Of a DNA stretch of 64,000 nt, positions 35,608 to 44,368 are shown piece by piece. A program made the position numbers and the translations under genes. The notes below the pieces were generated by a model. It searched no databases, was not told the origin of the DNA, and saw nothing but the letters and a program-made list of their open reading frames with translations. The stretch's first letter is position 1. Each line of letters opens with the position of its first letter. Origin of the DNA: Solirhodobacter olei (GTDB lineage: Bacteria > Pseudomonadota > Alphaproteobacteria > Rhodobacterales > Rhodobacteraceae); the NCBI RefSeq assembly GCF_004010155.1, contig NZ_RRYH01000015.1:124001-188000 (forward strand). The letters run 5' to 3'.

Positions 35608-35638
35608 GGGTAACATTTCGGGATAGTTTGGGTAACAT
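35608..35638 (+). promoter_or_regulatory. Right pair of arm-type recombinase-site candidates
   Basis: GGGTAACAT at 35608-35616 and 35630-35638, 22 bases apart, contexts TTTTGGGTAACATTTCGGG and GTTTGGGTAACATTTGGG. Matches the left pair at 22079-22109 in sequence, spacing and strand. Confidence 0.65.
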
Positions 35639-35662
35639 TTGGGCCCCTCCCGGGGCCCAAAT
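35637..35662. terminator. Strong hairpin inside the right end of the element
   Basis: ATTTGGGCCCC and GGGGCCCAAAT form an 11-bp stem with loop TCCC. Plus-strand continuation TGTCTTATTTT is T-rich. It ends the DUF2971 transcript and may replace the lost tRNA terminator on the minus strand. Confidence 0.65.
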
Positions 35663-35686
35663 TGTCTTATTTTACTGGAAAGTGTA

Positions 35687-35707
35687 ATGGTGGGTGATAA
35701 CGGATTT
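35687..35707. repeat. Right attachment repeat (attR) within tRNA-Val (CAC)
   Basis: Identical 21 bases to 21983-22003; here they form the 3' end of the intact tRNA gene. Confidence 0.9.
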
Positions 35708-35762
35708 GAACCGCTGACATCTTCGATGTGAACGAAGCGCTCTACCGCTGAGCTAATCACCC
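35688..35762 (-). tRNA. tRNA-Val (CAC), integration target
   Basis: 75 bases with CCA encoded. Acceptor GGGTGAT/ATCACCC; anticodon arm CTTCG-TTCACAT-CGAAG, anticodon CAC; T loop GTTCAAATC. Its 3' end is duplicated at 21983, and its likely original terminator now lies at 21949-21977. Confidence 0.95.
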
Positions 35763-35867
35763 GTCGGCGGGGGTCATAGCCGCAGACGACGGCCTCCGCA
35801 AGAGGGTCGTGGCGGGAAATGGCGGATGGCCGGGGGGCGGTGCGGTGTGCGGGCGGGGGCGGGCATT

Positions 35868-35893
35868 GGTGCGCAATGAATGCGCACCCTACG
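35868..35893 (+). repeat. REP-type palindromic repeat, copy 1
   Basis: 26-bp element: GTGCGCA, loop ATGAA, TGCGCAC, with tail CCTACG. Same family as copies at 42497, 48901, 48972, 49510 and 59887. Confidence 0.85.
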
Positions 35894-35914
35894 GGGGCGG
35901 GGTGGCCAAAGGAA

Positions 35915-35939
35915 AAGGGCGCGCCGGGGGCGCGCCCTT
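35915..35939 (-). terminator. Terminator of lon
   Basis: AAGGGCGCGCC/GGCGCGCCCTT, 11-bp stem, 3-base loop, followed by TTCCTTT on the minus strand, 20 bases past the lon stop. Confidence 0.75.
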
Positions 35940-35959
35940 CGATTTTCCGTCCGGACCGC

Positions 35960-38368
35960 TCAGTGGGCGGTGGCGCCGGGGGCCTCGGCCGCCTTGGCGC
36001 GGGCGGCGGCGGCTGCCGCCTCCTCGGCCGCCTCGTCCCATTCGACGGGCTCGGGCATCCTGACCAGCGCCTGTTTCAGCACCTCGCGGACATGGGCCAC
36101 GGGGATGATCTCCAGCCCCGATTTCACGTTGTCGGAGATCTCGGCGAGATCCTTGGCGTTCTCCTCGGGGATCAGCACGGTCTTGATGCCGCCGCGATGC
36201 GCCGCCATCAGCTTCTCCTTCAGCCCGCCGATCGGCAGCACGTTGCCGCGCAGCGTCACCTCGCCCGTCATAGCCACGTCCTTGCGAACTGGGATGCCGG
36301 TCAGCACCGAGACGATGGAGGTCACCATCGCCACGCCGGCGCTCGGCCCGTCCTTCGGCGTCGCGCCTTCGGGAACGTGGACGTGGATGTCCACCGTTTC
36401 GAACTTCGGCGGCTTGATGCCGAGCTGGGGCGCGATCGAGCGCACGAAGCTCGACGCCGCGTCGATCGACTCCTTCATCACGTCGCCGAGCTTGCCGGTG
36501 GTCTTCATCCGCCCCTTGCCGGGCAGTTTCAGCGCTTCGATCGACAGAAGCTCGCCACCCACGCTGGTCCAGGCGAGGCCGGTGACGACACCGATCTGGT
36601 CTTCCTTCTCGGCGAGGCCATAGCGGAACTTCTTGACGCCGAGGAATTCCTCAAGGTTTTCAGGCGTGACCGTGACGGTCTTCACCTTGCCCTTGATGAT
36701 CTCGGTCACCGCCTTGCGGGCGAGCTTGGCGATCTCGCGTTCGAGGTTCCGCACCCCCGCCTCGCGGGTGTAGGTGCGGATCATCTCCATCAGCGCCTCG
36801 TCGGTGAGGGTGAACTCGGCCTTCTTCAGACCGTGCGCCTTCACCTGCTTGGCGACGAGATGCTGCTTGGCGATCTCGCGCTTCTCGTCCTCGGTGTAGC
36901 CGGCCAGCGGGATGATCTCCATCCGGTCCATCAGCGGGCCCGGCATGTTGTAGGAGTTGGCCGTGGTCAGGAACATCACGTTGGAGAGGTCGTATTCGAC
37001 CTCCATGTAATGGTCCGAGAAGGTGGCGTTCTGTTCCGGGTCGAGCACCTCGAGCATGGCGGAGGCCGGATCACCACGGAAGTCCTGGCCCATCTTGTCG
37101 ATCTCGTCGAGCAGGATGAGGGGGTTGGTGGTCTTGGCCTTCTTCATCGCCTGGATGATCTTGCCGGGCATGGAGCCGATATAGGTCCGCCGGTGGCCGC
37201 GGATCTCCGCCTCGTCCCGGACACCGCCGAGCGAGATGCGGATGAACTCGCGCCCCGTCGCCCGCGCGACCGAGCGGCCGAGCGACGTCTTGCCCACGCC
37301 GGGCGGGCCGACGAGGCAGAGGATCGGGCCCTTCATCTTCGTCGCCCGCGCCTGAACGGCCAGGTATTCGACGATGCGCTCCTTGACCTTCTCAAGCCCG
37401 TAGTGATCGGCGTCGAGCACCTCCTGGGCCTTGTTGAGGTCCTTCTTCACGCGCGACTTGGTGCCCCACGGGATCGACAGCATCCAGTCGAGGTAGTTGC
37501 GGACCACCGTGGCCTCGGCCGACATCGGCGACATGGCCTTGAGCTTCTTCAGCTCGGCATCCGCCTTGTCGCGGGCCTCCTTGGAGAGCTTGACGGCGTT
37601 GATGCGCTCCTCGAGTTCGGCGATCTCGCCGCCGTCCTCGCCCTCGCCGCCGAGTTCCTTCTGAATGGCCTTCATCTGCTCGTTCAGATAGTACTCGCGC
37701 TGGGTCCGCTCCATCTGGCTCTTGACGCGGGTCTTGATCTTCTTCTCGACCTGCAGGACCGACATCTCGCCCTGCATCAGGCCATAGACCTTCTCCAGAC
37801 GCTCGGCCACGTCGAGGGTTTCCAGAAGCTCCTGCTTCTGGGCCACTTCGATGCCGAGGTGCCCTGCGACGAGATCGGCCAGCTTGGCCGGTTCGCGGGT
37901 GTCCGAGACGGCGGTGAGCGCCTCCTCGGGAATGTTCTTCTTCACCTTGGCGTAGCGTTCGAATTCCTCGCCGACGGAGCGCAGGAGTGCTGCCACCGCG
38001 GCCTCGTCGCCGGGAAGCTCGGTCAGAAGCTCGGCCTTGGCCTCGAAGAATTCGTCATTCGACAGGTATTCGGTGATGCGGACGCGGGCCTTGCCCTCGA
38101 CCAACACCTTCACGGTGCCGTCGGGCAGCTTCAGAAGCTGCAGGACATTGGCAAGCACGCCGGCCTTGTAGATGCCGTCGGCGGTCGGATCGTCCACCGC
38201 GGGATCGATCTGCGAGGACAGCAGAATCTGCTTGTCCTCCTTCATGACCTCTTCCAGCGCCCGGACGGATTTCTCGCGGCCCACGAAGAGCGGCACGATC
38301 ATGTGCGGAAACACCACGATATCGCGCAGCGGCAGGACCGGATAGCTGGGGGCAAGAGACTCAAACAT
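35960..38368 (-). CDS. lon: ATP-dependent protease La (Lon)
   Basis: 802 aa, normal length. ATG 38368 with AAAGGAA upstream. N-terminal substrate-binding domain ([23 protein letters not shown]), AAA+ module with Walker [12 protein letters not shown] and Walker [10 protein letters not shown], and protease domain with the Ser of DGPSAGVAM and Lys of the Ser-Lys dyad in the following [11 protein letters not shown] region. Cytoplasmic hexamer that degrades misfolded and regulatory proteins. The C-terminus has an Ala-rich tail. It is followed by a terminator. Confidence 0.97.
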   Translation of the reverse strand: MFESLAPSYPVLPLRDIVVFPHMIVPLFVGREKSVRALEEVMKEDKQILLSSQIDPAVDDPTADGIYKAGVLANVLQLLKLPDGTVKVLVEGKARVRITEYLSNDEFFEAKAELLTELPGDEAAVAALLRSVGEEFERYAKVKKNIPEEALTAVSDTREPAKLADLVAGHLGIEVAQKQELLETLDVAERLEKVYGLMQGEMSVLQVEKKIKTRVKSQMERTQREYYLNEQMKAIQKELGGEGEDGGEIAELEERINAVKLSKEARDKADAELKKLKAMSPMSAEATVVRNYLDWMLSIPWGTKSRVKKDLNKAQEVLDADHYGLEKVKERIVEYLAVQARATKMKGPILCLVGPPGVGKTSLGRSVARATGREFIRISLGGVRDEAEIRGHRRTYIGSMPGKIIQAMKKAKTTNPLILLDEIDKMGQDFRGDPASAMLEVLDPEQNATFSDHYMEVEYDLSNVMFLTTANSYNMPGPLMDRMEIIPLAGYTEDEKREIAKQHLVAKQVKAHGLKKAEFTLTDEALMEMIRTYTREAGVRNLEREIAKLARKAVTEIIKGKVKTVTVTPENLEEFLGVKKFRYGLAEKEDQIGVVTGLAWTSVGGELLSIEALKLPGKGRMKTTGKLGDVMKESIDAASSFVRSIAPQLGIKPPKFETVDIHVHVPEGATPKDGPSAGVAMVTSIVSVLTGIPVRKDVAMTGEVTLRGNVLPIGGLKEKLMAAHRGGIKTVLIPEENAKDLAEISDNVKSGLEIIPVAHVREVLKQALVRMPEPVEWDEAAEEAAAAAARAKAAEAPGATAH

Positions 38369-38548
38369 GCGGGTTCCTTTCTCTGGCGGAAGGCGGCGGC
38401 CCCATCGATCGGCGGCCCGGCGCGTTCCCCATCTCGCCACAATATCTGGGGCACCCGCCCCAGGCTTTCAACCACACCAAATCACGGCCGTGTCATAGAA
38501 TGCCCCCGGCCGCAACCGGGGGCAAGCGACAAGCCGGCGGGAGGCGGA

Positions 38549-39226
38549 TCACTGCGCCATCACGGCCATGGCAGGGGCCCGCGCGGGGACGCGAGCGGGA
38601 GCGAAGGGCGCGGGCGCGCGGGCCGGGCGCCGAAGCCCCAACCCCTTCACCGCGGGCATGGCGAGAACGGCATAGCGCCGCCCGTCGCCGCAGTCGTGGA
38701 ACGGCTCGCCGATCCGCTCGGCCGGCCAGCCGAGCTGGCGCAGCGTCCGCATCAGCGTGATCGGCGACAGCGAGATCAGCCGCTCCGCCCCGGCGCGATG
38801 CGCGGTGGCGGCCAGCCCTTCGACGATGAGGCCGAGGGCGTGGGCGCGCTCCGCCTGGGTGGTAAGCGCGTCGGAGAGTACCAGCCGCGTGCATTCCCAG
38901 ACCGAGGGGCTGCGGATCTCGCCCGGGAGCACGCCCGAGGGGATATCTGGCAGCTTGCCCGCGACCGCGTCGCGCAGCATGTAGCTGTGCGGCCCCCAGC
39001 TGGCCGTGGTCGGCATGCAGCGCGCGCCGCCCACCACCGCGCCGTCCAGCAGGGCCAGCGAGTAATGCGCCATCGGGTTGTCATACTGGTCCATTTCGAC
39101 CGCCTCGTTATGCGGAATGTCCCAGCCCAGGCCATCGACGAAGAAGCGTTTGCGCAGCTTCAGATAGTCGTAGAACGCCGGGCCGTGGCGGTGAAGGTCA
39201 GACAGGTCGAAGGTCACGTTTTCCAT
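38549..39226 (-). CDS. luxI: Acyl-homoserine lactone synthase (LuxI family)
   Basis: 225 aa; GGAGG lies eight bases before the ATG at 39226. Conserved LuxI residues: RKRFFVDGLGWDIPH (Arg, Phe, Trp), EMDQYDNPMAHY (Asp), VVGGARCMPT (Arg), and VWECTRLVLS (Glu/Arg active-site pair). It makes an N-acyl-homoserine lactone from SAM and an acyl carrier. The last ~27 residues are an Ala/Pro/Arg-rich tail not seen in most family members. The luxR gene lies upstream on the same strand, and a palindrome sits in its leader. Confidence 0.9.
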   Translation of the reverse strand: MENVTFDLSDLHRHGPAFYDYLKLRKRFFVDGLGWDIPHNEAVEMDQYDNPMAHYSLALLDGAVVGGARCMPTTASWGPHSYMLRDAVAGKLPDIPSGVLPGEIRSPSVWECTRLVLSDALTTQAERAHALGLIVEGLAATAHRAGAERLISLSPITLMRTLRQLGWPAERIGEPFHDCGDGRRYAVLAMPAVKGLGLRRPARAPAPFAPARVPARAPAMAVMAQ

Positions 39227-39238
39227 GGGGTCATCCTC

Positions 39239-39254
39239 CAGGTTGCACAACCTG
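39239..39254 (-). promoter_or_regulatory. Palindrome in the luxI leader, possible LuxR operator
   Basis: CAGGTTGCACAACCTG: two perfect 7-bp arms around a 2-base centre. It resembles the arms of lux boxes but lies only 13 bases before the luxI start, next to the ribosome site. It is therefore more likely to repress than activate, or to act in the RNA. Confidence 0.45.
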
Positions 39255-39357
39255 AATTAGAACACCCCAAGCAACAGTTGAAAAATACAGATCGTATTGT
39301 TTCCGGAACGAGGGCCAATAACGCCGCCCTGCCCCGCGGCCCGGCGCGCCGCCGCGA

Positions 39358-40008
39358 TCAGATCAGCCCGGCCGTTGCGGCGAGCGAGACGGCATGGCTT
39401 GCGTTGCGGGCGTTGAGCTTGGCGCGGGCGTTCTTCAGCCTTTGCTTGATCGCCCCCTCCGTCACCCCAAGCTCGCCCGCGATCTCGCGCAGCTTCATGC
39501 CGGACTTGACCATGCGCAGCACCTCCAGCTCCGCCCGTGTGAGGTTGGAGGGCGGGGCGAGATCGACATGCATCTTCACCAGCTTCCGCGCGATCAGTGC
39601 GATCTCCAGATCGGTGAATTCTCGATCCTCCCGGGCGAAGGAGCCGAAGCTGCGCTGGACCTCCGGGTCCACCCCGCCGCAGACCGCCACAAGGCCGAAA
39701 TTCAGCCCGAAGCGCCGCGCGGCTGGCAGAACGCCGCGCGGATCGGGGGTTGCGATCTCGCTCCAGCGGATCGCGCCGGTATTGTCATAGGCCCAGCGGA
39801 TCACCGGATCGTCGAGCATCAGGCCGTTGCGGGTATAGTGGTCGACCCAGGATGCGGGCAGCGCGTTTTCCTCTGCCAGCGGGAAGGCGAAGCCGAGGCG
39901 GATGGCGATGTAATGGCCTGCCGGAGCCAGCTCAGCAAAGGAGATCTCATCCAATGGATGAGTCGACAGCTGCGAGCCTCTCGAATAGTCTTGGATCAGC
40001 CTTACCAC
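39358..40008 (-). CDS. LuxR-family quorum-sensing regulator
   Basis: 216 aa from the GTG at 40008; the true start is uncertain because no ATG precedes the domain and the ribosome site is weak. The autoinducer-binding domain has the conserved Trp, Tyr, Asp-Pro and Trp of the pocket (SWVDHYTRNGLMLDDPVIRW). The C-terminal helix-turn-helix reads LTRAELEVLRMVKSGMKLREIAGELGVTEGAIKQRLKNARAKL. It lies just upstream of luxI and divergent from a LuxR-like protein without the helix-turn-helix. Confidence 0.88.
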   Translation of the reverse strand: MVRLIQDYSRGSQLSTHPLDEISFAELAPAGHYIAIRLGFAFPLAEENALPASWVDHYTRNGLMLDDPVIRWAYDNTGAIRWSEIATPDPRGVLPAARRFGLNFGLVAVCGGVDPEVQRSFGSFAREDREFTDLEIALIARKLVKMHVDLAPPSNLTRAELEVLRMVKSGMKLREIAGELGVTEGAIKQRLKNARAKLNARNASHAVSLAATAGLI

Positions 40009-40040
40009 CTTGGCGTGTCTTGCACGGTCTCGTCCTGATA

Positions 40041-40058
40041 TGTCACGGAACCGTGTCA
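40041..40058. promoter_or_regulatory. Imperfect 18-bp palindrome between divergent LuxR-like genes
   Basis: TGTCACGG-AA-CCGTGTCA, one mismatch per arm pair, flanked by CCTGA and GG. Centred about 30 bases before the start at 40080 and 40 before the luxR start, so it could control either gene. Confidence 0.45.
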
Positions 40059-40079
40059 GGCGAAAGAGTGGGGGCGACA

Positions 40080-40577
40080 ATGGAACGGCAGGCCAGGATT
40101 GGTGAGAGTCTCGGACGACTCCGGGATGCACATCCGGCCGGCTTCGCAATCGCCTTGCACGTGAAATATAGTGCGCCGCAATACCTGTTCCAAGCCTACG
40201 ATTCGGAGTGGATCGACACTTACACCCGCCATGGGATGGTGCTGCGCGACCCGACGGTGCGCTGGGGCTTCGCCAACACCGGCGCCATTCGGTGGAGCAA
40301 GCTTGTCGATCCCGAGGGAGCGCCGGAGGGGGCGGAGGTGCTGCGCCTCGCCGCCGAGCATGGGCTGCGCTACGGCTTCACGCTGGCGGTGGAGGAAAAG
40401 GGGTCGCGCAGCATCGCCAGCTTCGCGCGCCCCGATCGCGAGGCGACGGATGACGAGATCGCCAGGGCGGAGGCGGAGCTGACCGAGCTGCATGTGCTGA
40501 CCCGCGACCTCCACCAGCTGACCCCGGCCTTCCATGCCGCACTGAAGCAGATGTCGATATTCCTGACCCGGAGCTGA
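40080..40577 (+). CDS. Autoinducer-binding-domain protein lacking a DNA-binding domain
   Basis: 165 aa from ATG 40080 (GGGGGCG upstream). Its sequence aligns with the sensor half of the adjacent LuxR: SEWIDTYTRHGMVLRDPTVRWGFANTGAIRWS against SWVDHYTRNGLMLDDPVIRWAYDNTGAIRWS. All pocket residues (Trp, Tyr, Asp, Pro, Trp) are kept. It ends after the domain (ALKQMSIFLTRS) with no helix-turn-helix, and the stop is not a recent frameshift, since the downstream bases hold no such domain in another frame. Such truncated proteins can form inactive heterodimers or sequester signal (inference). Confidence 0.85.
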   Translation: MERQARIGESLGRLRDAHPAGFAIALHVKYSAPQYLFQAYDSEWIDTYTRHGMVLRDPTVRWGFANTGAIRWSKLVDPEGAPEGAEVLRLAAEHGLRYGFTLAVEEKGSRSIASFARPDREATDDEIARAEAELTELHVLTRDLHQLTPAFHAALKQMSIFLTRS

Positions 40578-40619
40578 GGCCCCGGGCGGGACGGCCCCGC
40601 CGCCCCTCCCTGCCCCGGA

Positions 40620-41750
40620 TCAGAGCGGTTCGATGTCGCCCTCGGCGCGCTCTGCCTCGAACGCCGCCACGAAGGCCTCGAGCCGCCCCGCGGCGATGGC
40701 GCCGCGCAGACCGGCCATCAGCTCCTGGAAATAATGCAGGTTGTGCCAGGTCATCAGCATGGAGGAGAGGATCTCCCCCGCGCGGTAGATGTGGTGCAGG
40801 TAGGCGCGCGAGTAGCTGCGGCAGGCCGGGCAGGAACAGGCCTCGTCCAGCGGGCGGGGATCGTCCATGTGGCGGGCGTTCTTGATGTTCACCACGCCGC
40901 GGCGGGTGAAGGCCTGCCCGGTGCGGCCCGAGCGCGAGGGCAGCACGCAGTCCATCATGTCGATGCCGCGCACCACCGCGCCGACGATATCGTCCGGCTT
41001 GCCCACGCCCATCAGGTAGCGCGGCTTGTCCTGGGGCAGCATGTCGGGGGCGTAGTCGAGCACTCCGAACATCGCCTCCTGCCCCTCGCCCACGGCGAGA
41101 CCGCCGACCGCGTATCCGTCGAACCCGATCCTGGTCAGCGCCTCGGCGCTTTCGGCGCGCAGGTCCCGCGTCACGCCGCCCTGCTGGATGCCGAAGAGCG
41201 CGTGGCCCGGCCGGTCGCCGAAGGCCGCGCGCGAGCGTTCGGCCCAGCGCATCGAGAGGCGCATGGAGCGGGCGACCTCCGCCTCGGTCGCGGGCAGCGC
41301 GGGGCATTCGTCGAAGCACATCACGATGTCCGAGCCGAGGAGGCGCTGGATCTCCATGCTGCGCTCGGGGCTGAGCATGTGCTCGGACCCGTCAATATGG
41401 GATTTGAAGCGAACGCCGTCCTCGTTCATCTTGCGCAGGCTGGCGAGACTCATCACCTGGAAGCCGCCGGAATCGGTAAGGATCGGGCGCTGCCAGTTCA
41501 TGAAGGCATGGAGCCCGCCCAGCCGGTCGATCCGCTCGGCGGTCGGGCGCAGCATCAGGTGATATGTGTTGCCCAGCAGGATATCGGCGCCGGTGGCGCG
41601 GACGCTTTCGGGCTGCATCGCCTTCACCGTGCCGGCGGTGCCGACCGGCATGAAGGACGGGGTGCGGATCTCGCCCCGCGGGGTATGGATCACCCCGGTG
41701 CGGGCCTTGCCGTCCCGTGCCTTGATCTCAAACGAAATGCCCTCGGCCAT
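40620..41750 (-). CDS. tgt: Queuine tRNA-ribosyltransferase (Tgt)
   Basis: 376 aa, normal for bacterial Tgt, which swaps G34 for preQ1 in tRNAs with GUN anticodons. Active-site Asp in [14 protein letters not shown], second Asp in [15 protein letters not shown], and the zinc site C-x-C-x2-C plus His in [20 protein letters not shown] 41750 is preceded by GGAGGGCGCGGAG. Single gene, divergent from sufT. Confidence 0.97.
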   Translation of the reverse strand: MAEGISFEIKARDGKARTGVIHTPRGEIRTPSFMPVGTAGTVKAMQPESVRATGADILLGNTYHLMLRPTAERIDRLGGLHAFMNWQRPILTDSGGFQVMSLASLRKMNEDGVRFKSHIDGSEHMLSPERSMEIQRLLGSDIVMCFDECPALPATEAEVARSMRLSMRWAERSRAAFGDRPGHALFGIQQGGVTRDLRAESAEALTRIGFDGYAVGGLAVGEGQEAMFGVLDYAPDMLPQDKPRYLMGVGKPDDIVGAVVRGIDMMDCVLPSRSGRTGQAFTRRGVVNIKNARHMDDPRPLDEACSCPACRSYSRAYLHHIYRAGEILSSMLMTWHNLHYFQELMAGLRGAIAAGRLEAFVAAFEAERAEGDIEPL

Positions 41751-41958
41751 CTCCGCGCCCTCCGAAACCGCGCCCTCATGCGCCATTCCGGCCGGAAAGC
41801 CAAGGCCACCGCCGGGCCGGCGCCTCCCGCCGCCCCCTTTGCCCCCCCCCGAAGATTTGACCGGAGGGCGGCGGGGATCAGGGGGCGAGGCGCCGCCGGC
41901 TCTGGACCCGTCCTCATAATTCCCTATATAATCGGTCAACAACCCGCGCGAGTGAGAT

Positions 41959-42324
41959 ATGACTGCCCAGCCGCAAGACACCATCGAGGGGGCTCCCCTG
42001 ATCCAGCCATCCTCGACCGAGCATCCACTTTATGATGACGTCGTAGGCGCTTGCCGGACGATCTTCGACCCCGAGATCCCGGTGAACATCTACGACCTGG
42101 GCCTCGTCTACACGATCCGCATCTCGGACGAGAACGAGGTCGACGTGATTATGACGCTGACCGCGCCGGGCTGCCCGGTGGCGGGCGAGATGCCGGCCTG
42201 GGTCAGCGACGCGGTCGAGGCGCTGCCGGGGGTCAAGGAAGCCCGGGTGGAGCTGACCTTCGACCCGCCCTGGGGCATGGAGATGATGTCCGAGGAAGCC
42301 CGGCTCGAGCTTGGTTTCATGTAA
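41959..42324 (+). CDS. sufT: MIP18-family Fe-S assembly protein (SufT type)
   Basis: 121 aa. The DUF59 core reads [20 protein letters not shown] and [18 protein letters not shown] with the conserved reactive Cys. Acts in Fe-S cluster maturation or transfer. In related genomes it precedes a SufA-type gene, as here (42687). A TATAAT-like sequence at about 41930 may be its promoter. Confidence 0.9.
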   Translation: MTAQPQDTIEGAPLIQPSSTEHPLYDDVVGACRTIFDPEIPVNIYDLGLVYTIRISDENEVDVIMTLTAPGCPVAGEMPAWVSDAVEALPGVKEARVELTFDPPWGMEMMSEEARLELGFM

Positions 42325-42686
42325 GTCCTCCGCCCGGCCGGGTCGGGGCGTTTCCAGACATGAGGACATTTGGAGCGGCGCCTTGCGGGTGTCGGGCGAA
42401 ATGTCCGGTTTGTGGTATTTTGCGGCAGCATCGGGGCAAAAGTGGGTCCCATTTGGTCGCAATTTTTCATCCGCTCGCGCAACCGTCGCGCCCAAAGGTG
42501 CGCAATGAATGCGCACGCTACGCGGAGAGGAGGGTCGGGGGCCGTCCGCGGGTGGGGGCTGGCCCTGCGGGCTATGCCCGCGGTTATCGGGCCAGGGACT
42601 GGAATGGTGAGGCCGCGCCTCGCGCTCCCCCCTTGAGAATTGGGCCGGAGCGGCCTAACTTGAGCGAAAGAGACAGGAATTCGCAG
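42325..42686. other. Intergenic stretch with a REP copy
   Basis: Separates sufT from the sufA-like gene. Apart from the REP copy at 42497-42522 nothing recognised. The REP insertion may have split an ancestral two-gene unit. Confidence 0.5.
42497..42522 (+). repeat. REP-type palindromic repeat, copy 2
   Basis: Same hairpin GTGCGCA-ATGAA-TGCGCAC; tail reads GCTACG in place of CCTACG. Confidence 0.85.
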
Positions 42687-43037
42687 ATGTTCGGTATCCC
42701 CGGCAAACAGGCCGTCACCCTTACCCCCGCAGCCGCCGCGCAGATCACGCGCCTGATGACGCGTGACGGGGCTCAGGGCCTGCGCATCGGCGTCAAGAAG
42801 GGCGGCTGCGCGGGCATGGAATACACCATGGATTTCGCAGCCGAAATCGACCCGCTCGACGAGATCGTGGAGCAGGACGGCGCGCGTGTGATGATCGCGC
42901 CGATGGCCCAGATGTTCCTTTTCGGCACCGAGATCGACTACGAGACCACGCTCATCGACTCCGGCTTCCGCTTCAAGAACCCCAATGTGGTTGAAAGCTG
43001 CGGCTGCGGCGAGTCGGTGAAATTCGCCGACCAGTGA
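42687..43037 (+). CDS. HesB/IscA-family Fe-S carrier (SufA type)
   Basis: 116 aa A-type carrier. The three conserved Cys are present: GGCAGMEY and the terminal ESCGCGESVKF. The N-terminus AVTLTPAAAAQITRLM is typical. It accepts or delivers clusters in the Suf pathway. The stop overlaps the start of the TfoX-like gene (TGATG). Confidence 0.93.
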   Translation: MFGIPGKQAVTLTPAAAAQITRLMTRDGAQGLRIGVKKGGCAGMEYTMDFAAEIDPLDEIVEQDGARVMIAPMAQMFLFGTEIDYETTLIDSGFRFKNPNVVESCGCGESVKFADQ

Positions 43038-43417
43038 TGGCGACCGATCCGGAACTTCTGGATCACGTCCTCGACCTTTTCTCCGGGCTTGGCCGCGTCA
43101 CCACGGCGCGGATGTTCTCCGGCACCGCGCTTTACGTCGAGGGCGACGTGATGTTCGCCGTCGTGATCAGCGATACCGTCTACATGAAATCCGACGCCGC
43201 CACCGCCCCGGCCTATGCCGAGGCGGGCGCCCTGCCCTTCAGCTATGACGACAGGAACGGGCGACACAAGGTGACAAGCCTCCTGTCGCTGCCCGAAAGC
43301 GCCATGGACGATGCCGAGGAGGCGCTGGCCTGGGCCCGCCTCTCGCTGCCGCCGGCGCGTGCCGCGGCGGCGGTGAAGCGCCGCCAGAAGGCACGCAAAG
43401 CCGCGGCACGTCGCTGA
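43037..43417 (+). CDS. TfoX N-terminal domain protein
   Basis: 126 aa. [37 protein letters not shown] and VYMKSD match the TfoX_N fold; the C-terminus is a basic Ala/Arg/Lys tail. No C-terminal TfoX domain, so a competence role is doubtful. Coupled to the SufA-type gene by TGATG. Confidence 0.85.
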   Translation: MATDPELLDHVLDLFSGLGRVTTARMFSGTALYVEGDVMFAVVISDTVYMKSDAATAPAYAEAGALPFSYDDRNGRHKVTSLLSLPESAMDDAEEALAWARLSLPPARAAAAVKRRQKARKAAARR

Positions 43418-43490
43418 TGCGACGCCGCAGGCCCTTCCGTGGCGCCCGGTTTGCCGGTATCCCGAAGACCAAACCGCCAGGGAGGACGGA

Positions 43491-44243
43491 ATGACCGCAA
43501 CCCGCAAGCTCGCCGCAGGCAATTGGAAGATGAATGGCACGGCAGCGTCCCTCGTCGAGATCGAGAAGCTGCTGGAAACCCATCCCGAGCCCGGCTGCGA
43601 GATGCTGATCTGCCCGCCCGCCACGCTGATCGCGCAGACCGCCTGGCGCTGCCGCGACAAGCATCTGAAGATCGGCGGGCAGGATTGCCATTGGGAGAGC
43701 GCGGGCGCCCATACCGGCGACATCTCCGCCGCGATGCTGGCCGATGCCGGGGCCTCCTATGTCATCCTCGGCCATTCCGAGCGGCGCAGCGATCACGGCG
43801 AGACGGATATCGAGGTCGCCGTCAAGACCCGGGCGGCCTGGGGCGCGGGGCTTGCCGCCGTGGTCTGCGTCGGCGAGACGGAACGGCAGCGCGACCTCGG
43901 GACCACGCTCGTCGTGGTGGGCGGGCAGCTCGATACCTCGCTGCCGGAGGGCTGCACGGCGGGCAATCTCGTCGTCGCCTACGAACCCGTCTGGGCGATC
44001 GGCACCGGGCGCACCCCGACGCTGGCCGAGATCGCGGAGGTGCATGATTTCATCCGCGCCGCGCTGGAGCGCCGCTTCGGAGCCGAGGGCGCGGGCGTGC
44101 GCATCCTCTATGGCGGCTCGGTGAAACCCTCTAACGCTGCGGAGATCTTCGCGGTCTCGAACGTCGACGGGGCGCTGGTCGGCGGGGCTTCGCTGAAGGC
44201 CGCGGATTTCGGCGCGATCGTCGACGCGCTGTCGGCCGCCTGA
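43491..44243 (+). CDS. tpiA: Triosephosphate isomerase
   Basis: 250 aa TIM barrel interconverting dihydroxyacetone phosphate and glyceraldehyde-3-phosphate. Catalytic residues: Asn/Lys in AAGNWKMNG, His in VILGHSERR, Glu in [13 protein letters not shown], and the phosphate loop [22 protein letters not shown] precedes the ATG. Downstream is an unusual C tract (11 C at 44249-44259, then 7 C at 44261-44267). Confidence 0.97.
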   Translation: MTATRKLAAGNWKMNGTAASLVEIEKLLETHPEPGCEMLICPPATLIAQTAWRCRDKHLKIGGQDCHWESAGAHTGDISAAMLADAGASYVILGHSERRSDHGETDIEVAVKTRAAWGAGLAAVVCVGETERQRDLGTTLVVVGGQLDTSLPEGCTAGNLVVAYEPVWAIGTGRTPTLAEIAEVHDFIRAALERRFGAEGAGVRILYGGSVKPSNAAEIFAVSNVDGALVGGASLKAADFGAIVDALSAA

Positions 44244-44368
44244 GGCTGCCCCCCCCCCCGCCCCCCCGGCAGGCACCGGCGGGGCGATCCCGGCCAAATT
44301 GTCTCGACTTAACCCAATCTTCGGGATTTCCGCCGACTCTGCCGAGGTGACCCCCGGCGGAGACGACG

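Larger units (their letters stand above)
21983..35707. mobile_element. 13.7-kb integrative element in the 3' end of tRNA-Val (CAC)
   Basis: Bounded by a 21-bp direct repeat of the tRNA 3' end (21983-22003 and 35687-35707); the intact tRNA is on the right. A tyrosine recombinase starts 127 bases inside the left end. Content: excisionase-like protein, small unknown genes, primase/helicase-like ATPase, iteron-like region, serine recombinase and cargo of possible defence type. No conjugation, capsid or packaging genes are visible, so it is a genomic island or satellite-like element. Parts of it (30129-31890, 33840-35395) are clearly more AT-rich than the flanks. Confidence 0.9.

Noticed and set aside
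35819-39790. 1323-codon plus-strand open frame across lon and luxI
   Set aside because: Mirror of lon codon bias; His/Arg/Leu-rich low-information translation, spans two real genes and a terminator.
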